A stretch of 64,000 nucleotides of DNA from Aquimarina sediminis (lineage in GTDB: Bacteria > Bacteroidota > Bacteroidia > Flavobacteriales > Flavobacteriaceae). The notes below the pieces were generated by a model, which worked only from the letters and a program-made list of their open reading frames with translations, searched no databases and was not told where the DNA came from. Location of the stretch: assembly GCF_002895435.1 (NCBI RefSeq), contig NZ_POYJ01000003.1, positions 1 through 64,000 of the forward strand, given 5' to 3'. The number at the start of each line of letters is the position of its first letter. Position 1 is the first letter of the stretch. The translations under genes and the position numbers were made by a program. Shown here in pieces: positions 8,909 to 19,100 of this stretch.

Positions 8909-10692
8909 AAGATAGAGAAATCCCAATAGAAACGACCCATAATGTTGCTACTTTTGATGTTTTGATCGATGATCAACTGATGGATCCTGGATATCAGGTA
9001 ATTTCTATTTCTATAATCAAGGAAATTAACAAAATACCCTCTGCCAAAATTGTATTAAAAGATGGAGATTCGTCTGAAGAATCTTTCAAAATTAGTGAAG
9101 AAGAAGAATTTTTACCTGGTAAATCAATTAGGATTAAGGTAGGACGTGATCGGGAAAACAAACAATTATTTAAAGGGGTTATTGTAAAGCATGGTATTAA
9201 GGTAAAAGAAAGTGGAGAGACAGAGCTAATATTGGACTGCAGGGATGAAGCTGTAAAAATGACTTTGGGAAGGCATAATTGTTATTTCGAAAACAAAAAA
9301 GACAGTGAGATAATAGAAGAGATAATCAATAAATACAATGGATTATCTCATGATGTCGATCCAACCAGTACTTCTCATCGAGAAATGGTTCAACATCATT
9401 GTACAGATTGGGATTTTTTGCTAAGTCGAGCTGAAGCCAATGGTAAATTGGTCATAGTAGATGATGGTGAAATAGGGGTTCAGTCTCCGCAAACTAATGA
9501 AAGTGCAGCAGTTTCTGTGCTCTTTGGGTCAACACTAATCGATTTTGAAGCTCAAATGGATGGACGTAATCAATGGACCTCGGTTGAAGCAAAATCATGG
9601 GATTATGCCGGGCAAAATTTGTATGAACACCTTACAGATAGTGTTAATATTAGTGAGTTAGGCAATGTTAGTGGAGCACAATTGGCAGAAACATTAAGTC
9701 CTCAAAAATATGAACTTAGACATTCTGGACAAGCTATTGTAGAAGAGCTACAAGAATGGACAAAAGCAATGATGCAGATTAGTAGATTGTCAAAAATCCA
9801 GGGTAGAGCAAAATTTACTGGTTTTGGGGATTTAAAACCAGGCAAACTAATCGACCTGCAAGGTGTGGGTGCTAGATTTACAGGAAAAGCATTTGTATCG
9901 GCAGTACGACAAGATGTATATAATGGGTCTTGGTATACTCAGGCTCAATTCGGTTTAAAACCAGATTGTTTTTCTCAGGTTAATAAAGATATCATTGATA
10001 CTCCGGCTGCAGGATTGGTACCGGCAATTAATGGTTTGCAGATAGGAAAAGTAGTACAGCTGCAGGAAGATCCCGAAGGTGAAAACAGAATATTAGTAAG
10101 ACTACCTATTATAGATAACAAAGCTAGAGGAGTATGGGCCAGAGTATCAACACTAGACGCAGGACAAGGGGAAACCAATGGCGGTAGAGGATCTTTTTTT
10201 CTTCCCGAAATTGAAGATGAGGTAATTGTAGGGTTTATTAATGATGACCCTAGAGATGCAGTCGTACTAGGAATGGTGAATAGTAGCAAATACCCAGCTT
10301 CTATTAATGCACAAGATAGTAATCATGAAAAAGGATTTGTAACCCGCTCAAAAATGAGAGTTCACTTTAATGATGATACCAAAACTATAACTATAGATAC
10401 CCCGGCAGGAAATAGTATTATACTAGATGAAAGTAGTACTTCGATTACAATTGAAGATCAAAACGGAAATTTTACAAAAATGAATTCTTCTGGGATAGAA
10501 GTTAAAAGTCCCAGTGATATAAAAATTGAAGCTTCAGGAAAAATTGATATAAAAGCAGGAATGGGGCTTACCATGAGTGCCGCTCAAATGGCTATTTCGG
10601 CACAAACCAGTATAGAAGTCAAAGGAGCAACTGCCAAGCTTTCATCAGATGGGATTACTGAGATAAAAGGTTCTCTAGTAAATATAAATTAA
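8905..10692 (+). CDS. VgrG-like central spike protein (Afp8/Pvc8)
   Basis: The 595-residue protein is a fused gp27-gp5-type spike. Residues ~10-350 form the gp27-like hub (VATFDVLIDDQLMDPGYQVI; HHCTDWDFLLSRAEANGKLV). An OB-fold segment follows near 370-460 (LQIGKVVQLQEDPEGENRIL; FFLPEIEDEVIVGFINDDPR). The C-terminus is a repetitive beta-helix needle (SSTSITIEDQNGN; IKIEASGKIDIKAG). It trimerises at the baseplate centre and carries the PAAR tip encoded next. The length is normal and no extra effector domain follows the needle. Confidence 0.95.
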   Translation: MKDREIPIETTHNVATFDVLIDDQLMDPGYQVISISIIKEINKIPSAKIVLKDGDSSEESFKISEEEEFLPGKSIRIKVGRDRENKQLFKGVIVKHGIKVKESGETELILDCRDEAVKMTLGRHNCYFENKKDSEIIEEIINKYNGLSHDVDPTSTSHREMVQHHCTDWDFLLSRAEANGKLVIVDDGEIGVQSPQTNESAAVSVLFGSTLIDFEAQMDGRNQWTSVEAKSWDYAGQNLYEHLTDSVNISELGNVSGAQLAETLSPQKYELRHSGQAIVEELQEWTKAMMQISRLSKIQGRAKFTGFGDLKPGKLIDLQGVGARFTGKAFVSAVRQDVYNGSWYTQAQFGLKPDCFSQVNKDIIDTPAAGLVPAINGLQIGKVVQLQEDPEGENRILVRLPIIDNKARGVWARVSTLDAGQGETNGGRGSFFLPEIEDEVIVGFINDDPRDAVVLGMVNSSKYPASINAQDSNHEKGFVTRSKMRVHFNDDTKTITIDTPAGNSIILDESSTSITIEDQNGNFTKMNSSGIEVKSPSDIKIEASGKIDIKAGMGLTMSAAQMAISAQTSIEVKGATAKLSSDGITEIKGSLVNIN

Positions 10693-10705
10693 AAAAATAA
10701 AGATA

Positions 10706-10996
10706 ATGCCACCAGCAGCAAGAATATCAGATATGCATACATGTCCATTGTTTAATGGACCTGTACCTCACGTAGGAGGACCTATTGTAGGACCTTCGGT
10801 ACCCAATGTATTAATTGGAGGACAGCCGGCAGCAGTTATTGGAGATATGTGTGTTTGCGTAGGGCCTCCGGATACAATAGTAAAAGGCTCAAGTACCGTT
10901 TTTATTGGAGGAAAACCCGCAGCTCGTATGGGAGATACCACAGCCCATGGAGGAGTAATTGTACAAGGATTTCCAACTGTAATGATTGGAGGCTAA
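10706..10996 (+). CDS. PAAR-repeat spike tip protein (Afp10/Pvc10-like)
   Basis: The 96-residue protein is a minimal PAAR domain. It starts MPPAARISDMHTCP and has the repeated GxPAA-x-xGD pattern (IGGQPAAVIGDMCVC and IGGKPAARMGDTTAHGG). It ends at IGG with no extension. Conserved His and Cys residues (H12, C14 and His near residue 83) fit the zinc site that sharpens the spike apex. It lies 13 bp after the VgrG-like gene. With no C-terminal extension it is purely structural, so cargo must load elsewhere, presumably inside the tube. Confidence 0.95.
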   Translation: MPPAARISDMHTCPLFNGPVPHVGGPIVGPSVPNVLIGGQPAAVIGDMCVCVGPPDTIVKGSSTVFIGGKPAARMGDTTAHGGVIVQGFPTVMIGG

Positions 10997-11093
10997 AAGA
11001 TATGAAATAAGCCATAACAGTTATGTGGATACCCACCAGTATGATTATTGGCGAATTCCATCTGACCTCTAAAACAACAAAAAAACAGATGAA

Positions 11094-11516
11094 ATGAATA
11101 ATAACAAAGCTTATTTAGGAACAGGATGGTCTTTTCCTCCTGATTTTGATAAAACAAGTAAAACCATTACGCTGGTTAGCGCCGAAAAAGATATAGAACA
11201 GAGCTTAGAAATATTGCTCTCTACCAGTTTGGGCGAAAGAGTTATGCTTCCTGATTATGGATGTAATCTTAAAGATTATCAGTTCGAAAGTATGAATAAT
11301 TCTCTTATTGGGTTTTTAAAAGATCTGGTCGAAAGAGCTATACTGTTTTATGAACCTAGAATTAAGGTAGAAAGAATTGATATTACAGAAGCAGACTCCT
11401 TAGAATTGTTAGAAGGAATTTTAAAAATTAATGTTCACTATGAGATCGGAGGAACAAACACCAGGTATAATTATGTGTATGATTTTTATTTGAGAGAAGC
11501 TGATCAGAGGATTTGA
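11094..11516 (+). CDS. GPW/gp25-like baseplate wedge protein (Afp9/Pvc9)
   Basis: The 140-residue protein carries the gp25 pattern: LVSAEKDIEQSLEILLSTSL, then GERVMLPDYGCNLKDYQFE and a C-terminal beta strand pair (LLEGILKINVHYEIGG). The E-R-x-M-x-P-x-YG motif is the family signature. In contractile tails gp25 nucleates sheath assembly at the baseplate. The ~97 bp before it is the largest gap between structural genes upstream. The gene is followed after 17 bp by the J-like baseplate gene. Confidence 0.94.
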   Translation: MNNNKAYLGTGWSFPPDFDKTSKTITLVSAEKDIEQSLEILLSTSLGERVMLPDYGCNLKDYQFESMNNSLIGFLKDLVERAILFYEPRIKVERIDITEADSLELLEGILKINVHYEIGGTNTRYNYVYDFYLREADQRI

Positions 11517-11533
11517 TAAAAACCAATAGGTAA

Positions 11534-14500
11534 ATGCAAAAAGTAACTAACATAGCACATCCATTAAAAAACCGTAAAGGGACAAGTCAACGTACTCGAA
11601 TTATTGAAGCATTGGATCCAGAATCTGCTCCAATCGAAGGGAAAATATTAGCAGATCGATTACATATGATTGGGGAGTATGCGAGACATATGAATTTTTA
11701 TGAATATCATAATGATAACGAACAAGGGGAGTCTCAAAAACTAGACACATGGTCAATCTTCTTTAACGAAAGCCTTCCGTTTCAATTAGCCAAACTAAGT
11801 AAAAGTTCTGTAGAAGAGCTAGAACATCAATTTTTATTGCGATATAAAGAATTTAGTGAAAATCCATCAAAACAGCTATTAGAATCTCTGTTTAGTTTCG
11901 TTTTGGATAAACTTATTATTCCTGTAGATACATTGTATAAGACCGTAGTGTTTGCAGAGAATAGTTTTTCGGCACCTCTTTTTGCGATTATAAGATCTGC
12001 TTTTGTAGAACCTTTAAAGTGCTATATCAGCACATATAATTCAAGCGCTACTTTTTTATGTATTGATAAAAGGAACTTTAAGGAGTATTTGGAGAGCCCC
12101 TGGAAATTAGGAGTGGAAGAAATTTATGCTTTAAATTCATGTATACAAAAGGTCAAAAAAGGAATAAAAGAAGGGTATTTCATTGCGGCAAAAGAAGTAC
12201 ATTCTATTTTCTATCAAATGCTAAGTGGGATGCAAGAAATTATAGATAAAGCACCTCAGTATATTGATGAAAGCATACGCCCATTAGAAGAATCTTTACA
12301 ACAAAATCATCAACCACACCTTGGATTGATGTTTACCTTCTTAGAAATTTTCAAACACTTTCAGGGAGATATTAATACGTTGGGGAAAAAGCATCTTGAC
12401 TTTTTTTATGAGGAAGTATTAAAAATGATACCCAAAGAAGCTGTGCCCGATAAAGCTCACATAGTTTTTGAAGTAGCAAAACATCTAGAAACATATCCAT
12501 TGCCCAAAGATTTGTTGTTACTAGATGGTAAGGATGCAAATAAACAAGATGTTGCATTTGGTCTGGATCATGAAATCATATTAGATAAAGCACAGATACA
12601 AGATCTTCGAACATTTGCATTACAATCGATACAAAACCATAATGACAGATATATCGAAGGGGCATACATAGCTCCGATAGCGAATTCTATGGATGGTTTA
12701 GGAAAGAAATTTGAAAAAGACCAACTTGGTAATTGGTATACTCTGGGGTCAAAGGAGAGTAAGTTTATCCCAGGAGACCGTTTGATTGTAAATGAACATC
12801 CACATGCTAGGTTAGGATTCATATTATCGTCTCCGGTATTACTTCTACAAGAAGGTAAAAGAGATATTACCATTTTTTTGGATTGTGATATATCTAATAC
12901 AAGTATTCTTTCTGCTAATCAGGCAGCCAGTTTACTCGATGATTTGACCACAAAATTGGCAATTCCTTCTGAAAAAATAACGTACTACTTAAATGACAAA
13001 ATTCTTGAAACATGCGATTTGTCGTTACCTGTTAAAACGTATCTCTCTACTCTGTTGATCAAGCAAAATCCTTATGAAATAGGTGATGCTAATGATTTAG
13101 AGAACTTTTTTAAGGTACGAGATAATATAAGTTGCTTACCTATTTTTGATGATAAGGATAAGAAAAACTTAAGAACCTGTTTAGAAACGTTTGAATCCAC
13201 AAAGAAGGAAAGTGAGAATACATTGTTTAACATATGGTTTAGTGGAGAAAAAGAATGGATTAAGGCAAAATCTACAATTACAATTGTCAAAAACCCTGTG
13301 GCAGGAACGGTCCCCGTAGATGCAGATGTACGTTTTAAAATTGACATTACACTATTACCCGAAGAGCCAGCTATAGTTTTTTATGATGAAGAAAACTTAA
13401 AAGAAAAAATAGATCTAAAAGATAACTTTCCAGTAGTCAAAATAGAATTGAATGATGAAATTAAAATTGAATGTGATAGTATATCAGATACATATGATCC
13501 ATGCTTGTGCCCTTTAAAAAAACCTAATGGACAGGATCAATTGTCAATATCACCCTATCATTTTTTGAAACATCTTCAACTAGTAAATGCCCGGATCGAT
13601 GTAGACGTATGTGGTGTAAAAAATCTTATTGTACAAAATGACGATGGTACGCTAGACATTAATAGCCAAATACATCCTTTTGGGGTGAGACCTGAAGTTC
13701 CGGGTTTTGATCCCATGAATCAAGTAGATTTGGGTACGCCAGCAGATCCTGTGTCTCATCCAGAACTTTTTTTAGGACCTAGTTTTTATATAGGTAGTAA
13801 AGAGATTTTATACAAAAAGTGGGAAGAAGTACGGGTTAATATGGAGTGGAAAGAAAAACCAAAAGATTTTCATGATTATTATAAAGCATATCTTAAGCAT
13901 GGACCCGATACCAATGCGCCTCCAGCACTCGAAAACTTTGGATTGTCTGAGGGAGATTTTAAAGTAAAAATAGATCTGTTAGATAAAGGGAGTTGGTCAA
14001 ATATTTCAAAAATTGAATTGTTTGATGAGACAGACCCAAATTTTGGAGGATTAGCCTGTAATATTACCAAATACGGATGGGAAGTAACTAATGCAATTAC
14101 AGACAGATTTGTATCATTTGATGAACCCCTTGAATTTTTTAAAAACGCTCAAAATGGATTTTTGAAATTTACTTTAGCAGATCAGGATTTTTTGCATAAA
14201 GAATATCCTTTTGTTTTGGCAAGACAGATGTTGGCTTATGCCTTTAGTGGGGATAGTAGTGGTAAAAAACTTGCAGATGCAATCTATGTTGATGACTCAA
14301 GTAAAATTGTAATTTCTCCACTTGATGATATTCTAAGCCAGAAAGAGATAATAGAAAAAGTGAGTAACCTATCTACTGATCTCATAACTGCTATTGAAGA
14401 TATTTTTGATTTCATTGAACTCAATGATAACCTATTGATTGCTGATGCAGAGTTTATAAAAACAACTGTCCTAAATGCCAGAACTACTTTTAATACGGAT

Positions 14501-16147
14501 CTGACAGATTATTTTAACGATGTGGTTGGGGCAGTACTCGATTTTGCCGCTACATTTATCGGCAAACGAGATGATATCCTTGATACGATGAGTACCATAG
14601 CTTCAGGGAGTGTACAAACTACTATAGATAATTTAAACACCTTTTTTGATGAGCTCAAAGATAGATTTACAGATCCTAATGGAGTTGATGATTTGGTGAT
14701 ACAAGTACAACAGGCATTTACCAATTTTGATAATTTATTGAGTGCTACAGGAATTTTTGCATTTTTATATGGGAATGGTTTTCAGGCACTAATACCTAAT
14801 GAACCTTGGACACCTATTATTAAAAATTTATACGTGGATTATACTGCCAAGGCGATTAAAGAAGACATAGAAATAGTACACCTTTATCCTTTCGAGAATA
14901 CTTCCAAAGCAGAAGAAATAGAACTGAATCCAACACTATTCCCATATTTTGATCATGAAGGAACCTTGTTTATAGGTATAGAAAATCTAACTCCTGGAGC
15001 TAATCTATCATTATTATTTCAATTGGCAGAGGCAACAGCAGATTCAGAACAAAACAGAGCTACAATTGACTGGTATTACCTTAGCAATAATGAATGGATT
15101 GAATTGCGACCTGATTTTGATGTGATCTCTGATGAAACCGATAGTTTGACCGTTTCCGGGATTGTTACCATTGCTGTGCCAGATGGGATTAGTACCATTG
15201 GAAACACGATAATGCCTTCAAATTTGTATTGGATAAAAGTATCGGCTCCCAATAATGTAAGAGCAATTGCAGAAACAATAGGGATACACACTCAGGCAGC
15301 AAAGACATCAGCAAGATTAAGTACTACCAATGATACAAATAGATTAGAAACTCCATTGCAACCAGGAAGTATTAGCAAATTGGTTGAAGGAGATTTTAGT
15401 ATAAAAAAAGTAGAACAATTGTATCCTTCTTTTGAGGGGAGAAAACCAGAAGCAGAAGGGCATTTTTATACCAGAGTTAGTGAACAGTTAAAACACAAAG
15501 GAAGAGCACTAATGGCAAATGATTATGAAAAAATTGTGCTCGAAGGTTTTACAGAGATTTACAAAGTAAAATGTATATCTCATACGATGGGACTCTCAGC
15601 AAATCAATACCATCGGGATCTGGAAATAGCTCCTGGTTTTGTAATCGTAGCGGTAATACCCGATTTGACAAAATTAATGGCAGGAAACTTACTAGAGCCC
15701 AAGGCACCGGTAAGTGTCTTGGAAAAAGTAACCACTTATCTGCGAAAAAAAACCTCACCTTTTGCAAAGTTAAAAGTTGTAAACCCCAGATATGAGTATG
15801 TAGACGTATGTATTGCGGTACGTTTATATCGAGGAAAATCTTCAAGTTTTTATGCTCAACAACTCAAAGAAGATATTACTCTTTTTCTGGCTCCCTGGTT
15901 TTTGGGTGACACAGAAAAACTATCCTTTGGGCAAGAGGTTCGTTTTTCGGATATAGTTGGATTTATAGAACAATTAGACTACGTAGATTTTATCGTAGAT
16001 CTAAGACTTAATGGGACTTGTAAGCAGAGTGGAGTGGTCATACAACCAATGACCGCACGATCAATTTTGACAGTAGGAAATGTTTGTGTCGAAATAGATG
16101 AAGAAAAATGCGCAACCCCAAAAAAAATAGCACAACAAGCGAATTGA
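11534..16147 (+). CDS. Giant baseplate J-like protein (Afp11/Pvc11-like)
   Basis: The 1537-residue protein is a likely baseplate wedge subunit. The C-terminal ~250 residues match the baseplate J pattern: GRALMANDYEKIVLEGFTEI, then PGFVIVAVIPDLTK, a VVNPRYEYVDVCIAVRLYRG strand set and FSDIVGFIEQLDYVDFIVDL. The central region (residues ~900-1100) contains long helices inserted relative to phage gpJ. The N-terminal half has no fold that can be named by eye. It is longer than typical Pvc11 proteins. The next gene starts 6 bp after its stop. Confidence 0.87.
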   Translation: MQKVTNIAHPLKNRKGTSQRTRIIEALDPESAPIEGKILADRLHMIGEYARHMNFYEYHNDNEQGESQKLDTWSIFFNESLPFQLAKLSKSSVEELEHQFLLRYKEFSENPSKQLLESLFSFVLDKLIIPVDTLYKTVVFAENSFSAPLFAIIRSAFVEPLKCYISTYNSSATFLCIDKRNFKEYLESPWKLGVEEIYALNSCIQKVKKGIKEGYFIAAKEVHSIFYQMLSGMQEIIDKAPQYIDESIRPLEESLQQNHQPHLGLMFTFLEIFKHFQGDINTLGKKHLDFFYEEVLKMIPKEAVPDKAHIVFEVAKHLETYPLPKDLLLLDGKDANKQDVAFGLDHEIILDKAQIQDLRTFALQSIQNHNDRYIEGAYIAPIANSMDGLGKKFEKDQLGNWYTLGSKESKFIPGDRLIVNEHPHARLGFILSSPVLLLQEGKRDITIFLDCDISNTSILSANQAASLLDDLTTKLAIPSEKITYYLNDKILETCDLSLPVKTYLSTLLIKQNPYEIGDANDLENFFKVRDNISCLPIFDDKDKKNLRTCLETFESTKKESENTLFNIWFSGEKEWIKAKSTITIVKNPVAGTVPVDADVRFKIDITLLPEEPAIVFYDEENLKEKIDLKDNFPVVKIELNDEIKIECDSISDTYDPCLCPLKKPNGQDQLSISPYHFLKHLQLVNARIDVDVCGVKNLIVQNDDGTLDINSQIHPFGVRPEVPGFDPMNQVDLGTPADPVSHPELFLGPSFYIGSKEILYKKWEEVRVNMEWKEKPKDFHDYYKAYLKHGPDTNAPPALENFGLSEGDFKVKIDLLDKGSWSNISKIELFDETDPNFGGLACNITKYGWEVTNAITDRFVSFDEPLEFFKNAQNGFLKFTLADQDFLHKEYPFVLARQMLAYAFSGDSSGKKLADAIYVDDSSKIVISPLDDILSQKEIIEKVSNLSTDLITAIEDIFDFIELNDNLLIADAEFIKTTVLNARTTFNTDLTDYFNDVVGAVLDFAATFIGKRDDILDTMSTIASGSVQTTIDNLNTFFDELKDRFTDPNGVDDLVIQVQQAFTNFDNLLSATGIFAFLYGNGFQALIPNEPWTPIIKNLYVDYTAKAIKEDIEIVHLYPFENTSKAEEIELNPTLFPYFDHEGTLFIGIENLTPGANLSLLFQLAEATADSEQNRATIDWYYLSNNEWIELRPDFDVISDETDSLTVSGIVTIAVPDGISTIGNTIMPSNLYWIKVSAPNNVRAIAETIGIHTQAAKTSARLSTTNDTNRLETPLQPGSISKLVEGDFSIKKVEQLYPSFEGRKPEAEGHFYTRVSEQLKHKGRALMANDYEKIVLEGFTEIYKVKCISHTMGLSANQYHRDLEIAPGFVIVAVIPDLTKLMAGNLLEPKAPVSVLEKVTTYLRKKTSPFAKLKVVNPRYEYVDVCIAVRLYRGKSSSFYAQQLKEDITLFLAPWFLGDTEKLSFGQEVRFSDIVGFIEQLDYVDFIVDLRLNGTCKQSGVVIQPMTARSILTVGNVCVEIDEEKCATPKKIAQQAN

Positions 16148-16153
16148 TTTAAA

Positions 16154-19100
16154 ATGGCAAAAGCATCAGAAAATAAAATAACGGTACTATCTCAAAAAGA
16201 TCCTAATATACCCGATTTTTTGGATTTTAAAACGCTTCGGAAAGAAGGGTTAGAGCATATCGGTGCGCTTTCAGGAAAAATATGGACAGATCATAATGCT
16301 CATGATCCTGGAATCACCATTTTAGAAGTGTTGGTATATGCATTAATGGATCTTGGGTATAAAACAAATCTTCCTTTCAAAGACCTTATTGCTCTAAAGG
16401 ATGAATCAGATACAGATGATAATTTTTTAACCCCCTTAGAAATATTAACGGTCAACCCTGTTACAATAACCGATTATAGAAAACTGCTATTAGAGATTAA
16501 AGGAGTACGTAATGCATGGTTAGAACCAACCCATCAGGAAGTGAAATTATATATTGATGAATATCAGAATCAACTTAACTGTAAAGGAGGGGGAAATACG
16601 AGATGCCCAGAAATTGAGTTAAATGGGTTGTACAAAGTATACATAGAAAAGGATATTGATATCATCCAGGATAATAGAAATGAAAAAGCCTTAATCAAAG
16701 AAGTAAAATCATTATTGGCAGCGCATCGCAATTTATGTGAAGATTTTGTAGAAGATGTGTGCGTGCTACAACCTCACAATATTGGAGTTTGTGCAGAAGT
16801 TGAAATCAAAACAGGATACGACCCAGAAAGAATATATGCGCAAATTATAAAAAGAACAAGAGATTTTATACAACCAAAGATTTCCTATTATACCTTAAAA
16901 GAATTACTTAACAAAGGAAAAACGATTGATGAAATCTTTGCAGGAAGACCCTATTTGCAAGAGAGTTTTGGGTTTGTAGATACTGAAGAATTAGAAAATA
17001 TTGAAAACAGAGACGAAATTTATGTATCAGATTTGTATTCTGTCATTCTAAGTATCGAAGGTGTTTTACGAGTGAAAAAAGCCCATTTTAAGGGAGGTAG
17101 TGTCGTCAGTTCTGATGAATACTGTAAGGAAAAAGGGGATAGTAGTTATTGGTCAACAGGGATTAAAATCTCAAAGCAAGAAGTACCAGTATTCTCTCTT
17201 AAAGAAACATGTATTGATTTATATAGCGCAGAGGGGTTTATTCCTTTAAACACTTCCAAAATTCATCAAACTTTTTCATTTGCCAAAAAATTTCACTTGC
17301 CCGATGAAGAGTTGGATAATCAAATTCCTCTGGGGAGATATAGAGAAGATCTTAAAACATTTGAATCTATTCAAAATGATTTTCCTGTAGTATATGGAAT
17401 CGGAGAAGACGGTCTCTCTGATAATGCTACTCTCTTACGTAAAACGCAAGCCCTGCAATTAAAAGGGTATCTTATGTTTTATGATCAGATGTTAGCAAAT
17501 TATACAGCGCAGTTATCCCAAATAAGGTCGTTGTTTGCTTTAACTCCAGAGGCAGATAAAGAAGTATCAGCTAAACGAACCTATTTTACTGACCTTCCGC
17601 AAGAGGTACCGGGATTAGAAGAAGTGTTACAACTTTATGAAGAAAATGAACAGATACCCAAAGGTGCACGGTTGGCAATACCTGTAGCCCGTGATACAAA
17701 ATGGCATCAAACAATAACCCGCTTACAATCAGATCCACGAAGCAGACTAACAATAGAAAATTATTGTGATGCTAACTCTAATGATGTCGGAATACTTACC
17801 TTTTCTTCGTCTGCTATTCGAACCATTTACATTCATCAACTGATTGATGCTTTTTTTAGTAATAACTATACAATAGAGGTTTTACATGACCGGGGAGGGT
17901 ATTTCTTTACGCTCTGCCCTGATTTTCCTGGTGATGTCGTTTTAGTTGGTATACAAAGGTATGCTACTCATAATGATGCTGTAAATGGAGCAAAAAATGT
18001 TGCGTTTTTATGTGCATTAAAAGAAACATATTCGGTAGTATCGGATGTGTCTCAGAACAATGCCAATACAGATCAACATTACTTTAACCTTAGTTATAAT
18101 CCCGTTTCGTATATAAATCTTATTCAGAGTCTTACAGAAACGCCTCAGGAGTATGTGGAAAGAAGAAAACAGTTTTTGGATCATTTATTAGCTAGATTTG
18201 GAGAAAAATTTACAGATTATGCGATACTTCAATATCAAAATAAAGTAGACCAGACAAACAACAAACAACAAACTATTGCTGATCAATCTTCTTATATCAA
18301 TAAGTTTGCCGAAGTAAGTAGAAATAGAGCAAAAGCATTTGACTATACAAACACATCCTGGAATACTAATAATGTTTCTGGTTTCGAAAAACGGATATCC
18401 CTTCTTTCGGGAGTATCTAACTATAACAGACGTAATCTTTGCAATTTTGAAGTAGTACGGTGTTACAGATTACAATTAAAAGGACCAAAGGGGAATGTTT
18501 TTTTCAGAAGTAACAGAAGCTATCAAAGCAAGGATGAATTAAGCAGTGCTGCAGAGGTACTATTACAGGATTTGAGAGATTCTAAAAAGTATACACTTTT
18601 AGAGAAAAGATTGAATGGTTTTAAGAGTGAAGAGATTCAAAGACTATTTTCAAAAAAACCTGAAGAGGAGAACATAATACCAGCACAGTTTCAATATCAC
18701 CAACAATTACTTAGTCATAATGGAGATGTCGTTATTTATGACCAAAAAGTAAAGTTGAAATCTAATAAAGAAGCTCTGGATAAGAAAGATCATTTTATAG
18801 ATCAAATTAATGCAGGAACTCAGAAAGATAAAGACGAGTCAGAGTTTCGTTTACTTCCTTTAAGCCGGGAGAATAGGTATATAAATACAAAGAGATTAAA
18901 TTACCATATTGATACTTTGATCAGTTGGAAATGGCATAAATACGAAGAAAAAGCAAAGAAAAAGGTAAAAAGCGATCTGGTATTTAAAAATCAGGATAAA
19001 GCTTGGCAACATCTAATAGATGAACCGGAATCTCAAAAATGTATTGTCCCTTACAAGCAGGCATTTCAATGGGAACTGATTATTAAAGGCAATATCTTAC

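Noticed and set aside
7083-10996. Type VI secretion system (tube, VgrG, PAAR)
   Set aside because: No TssJ/L/M membrane complex, TssB/C-type sheath pair or ClpV is present. The sheath is of the single phage-like type and a gp25/J/tape-measure set is present.
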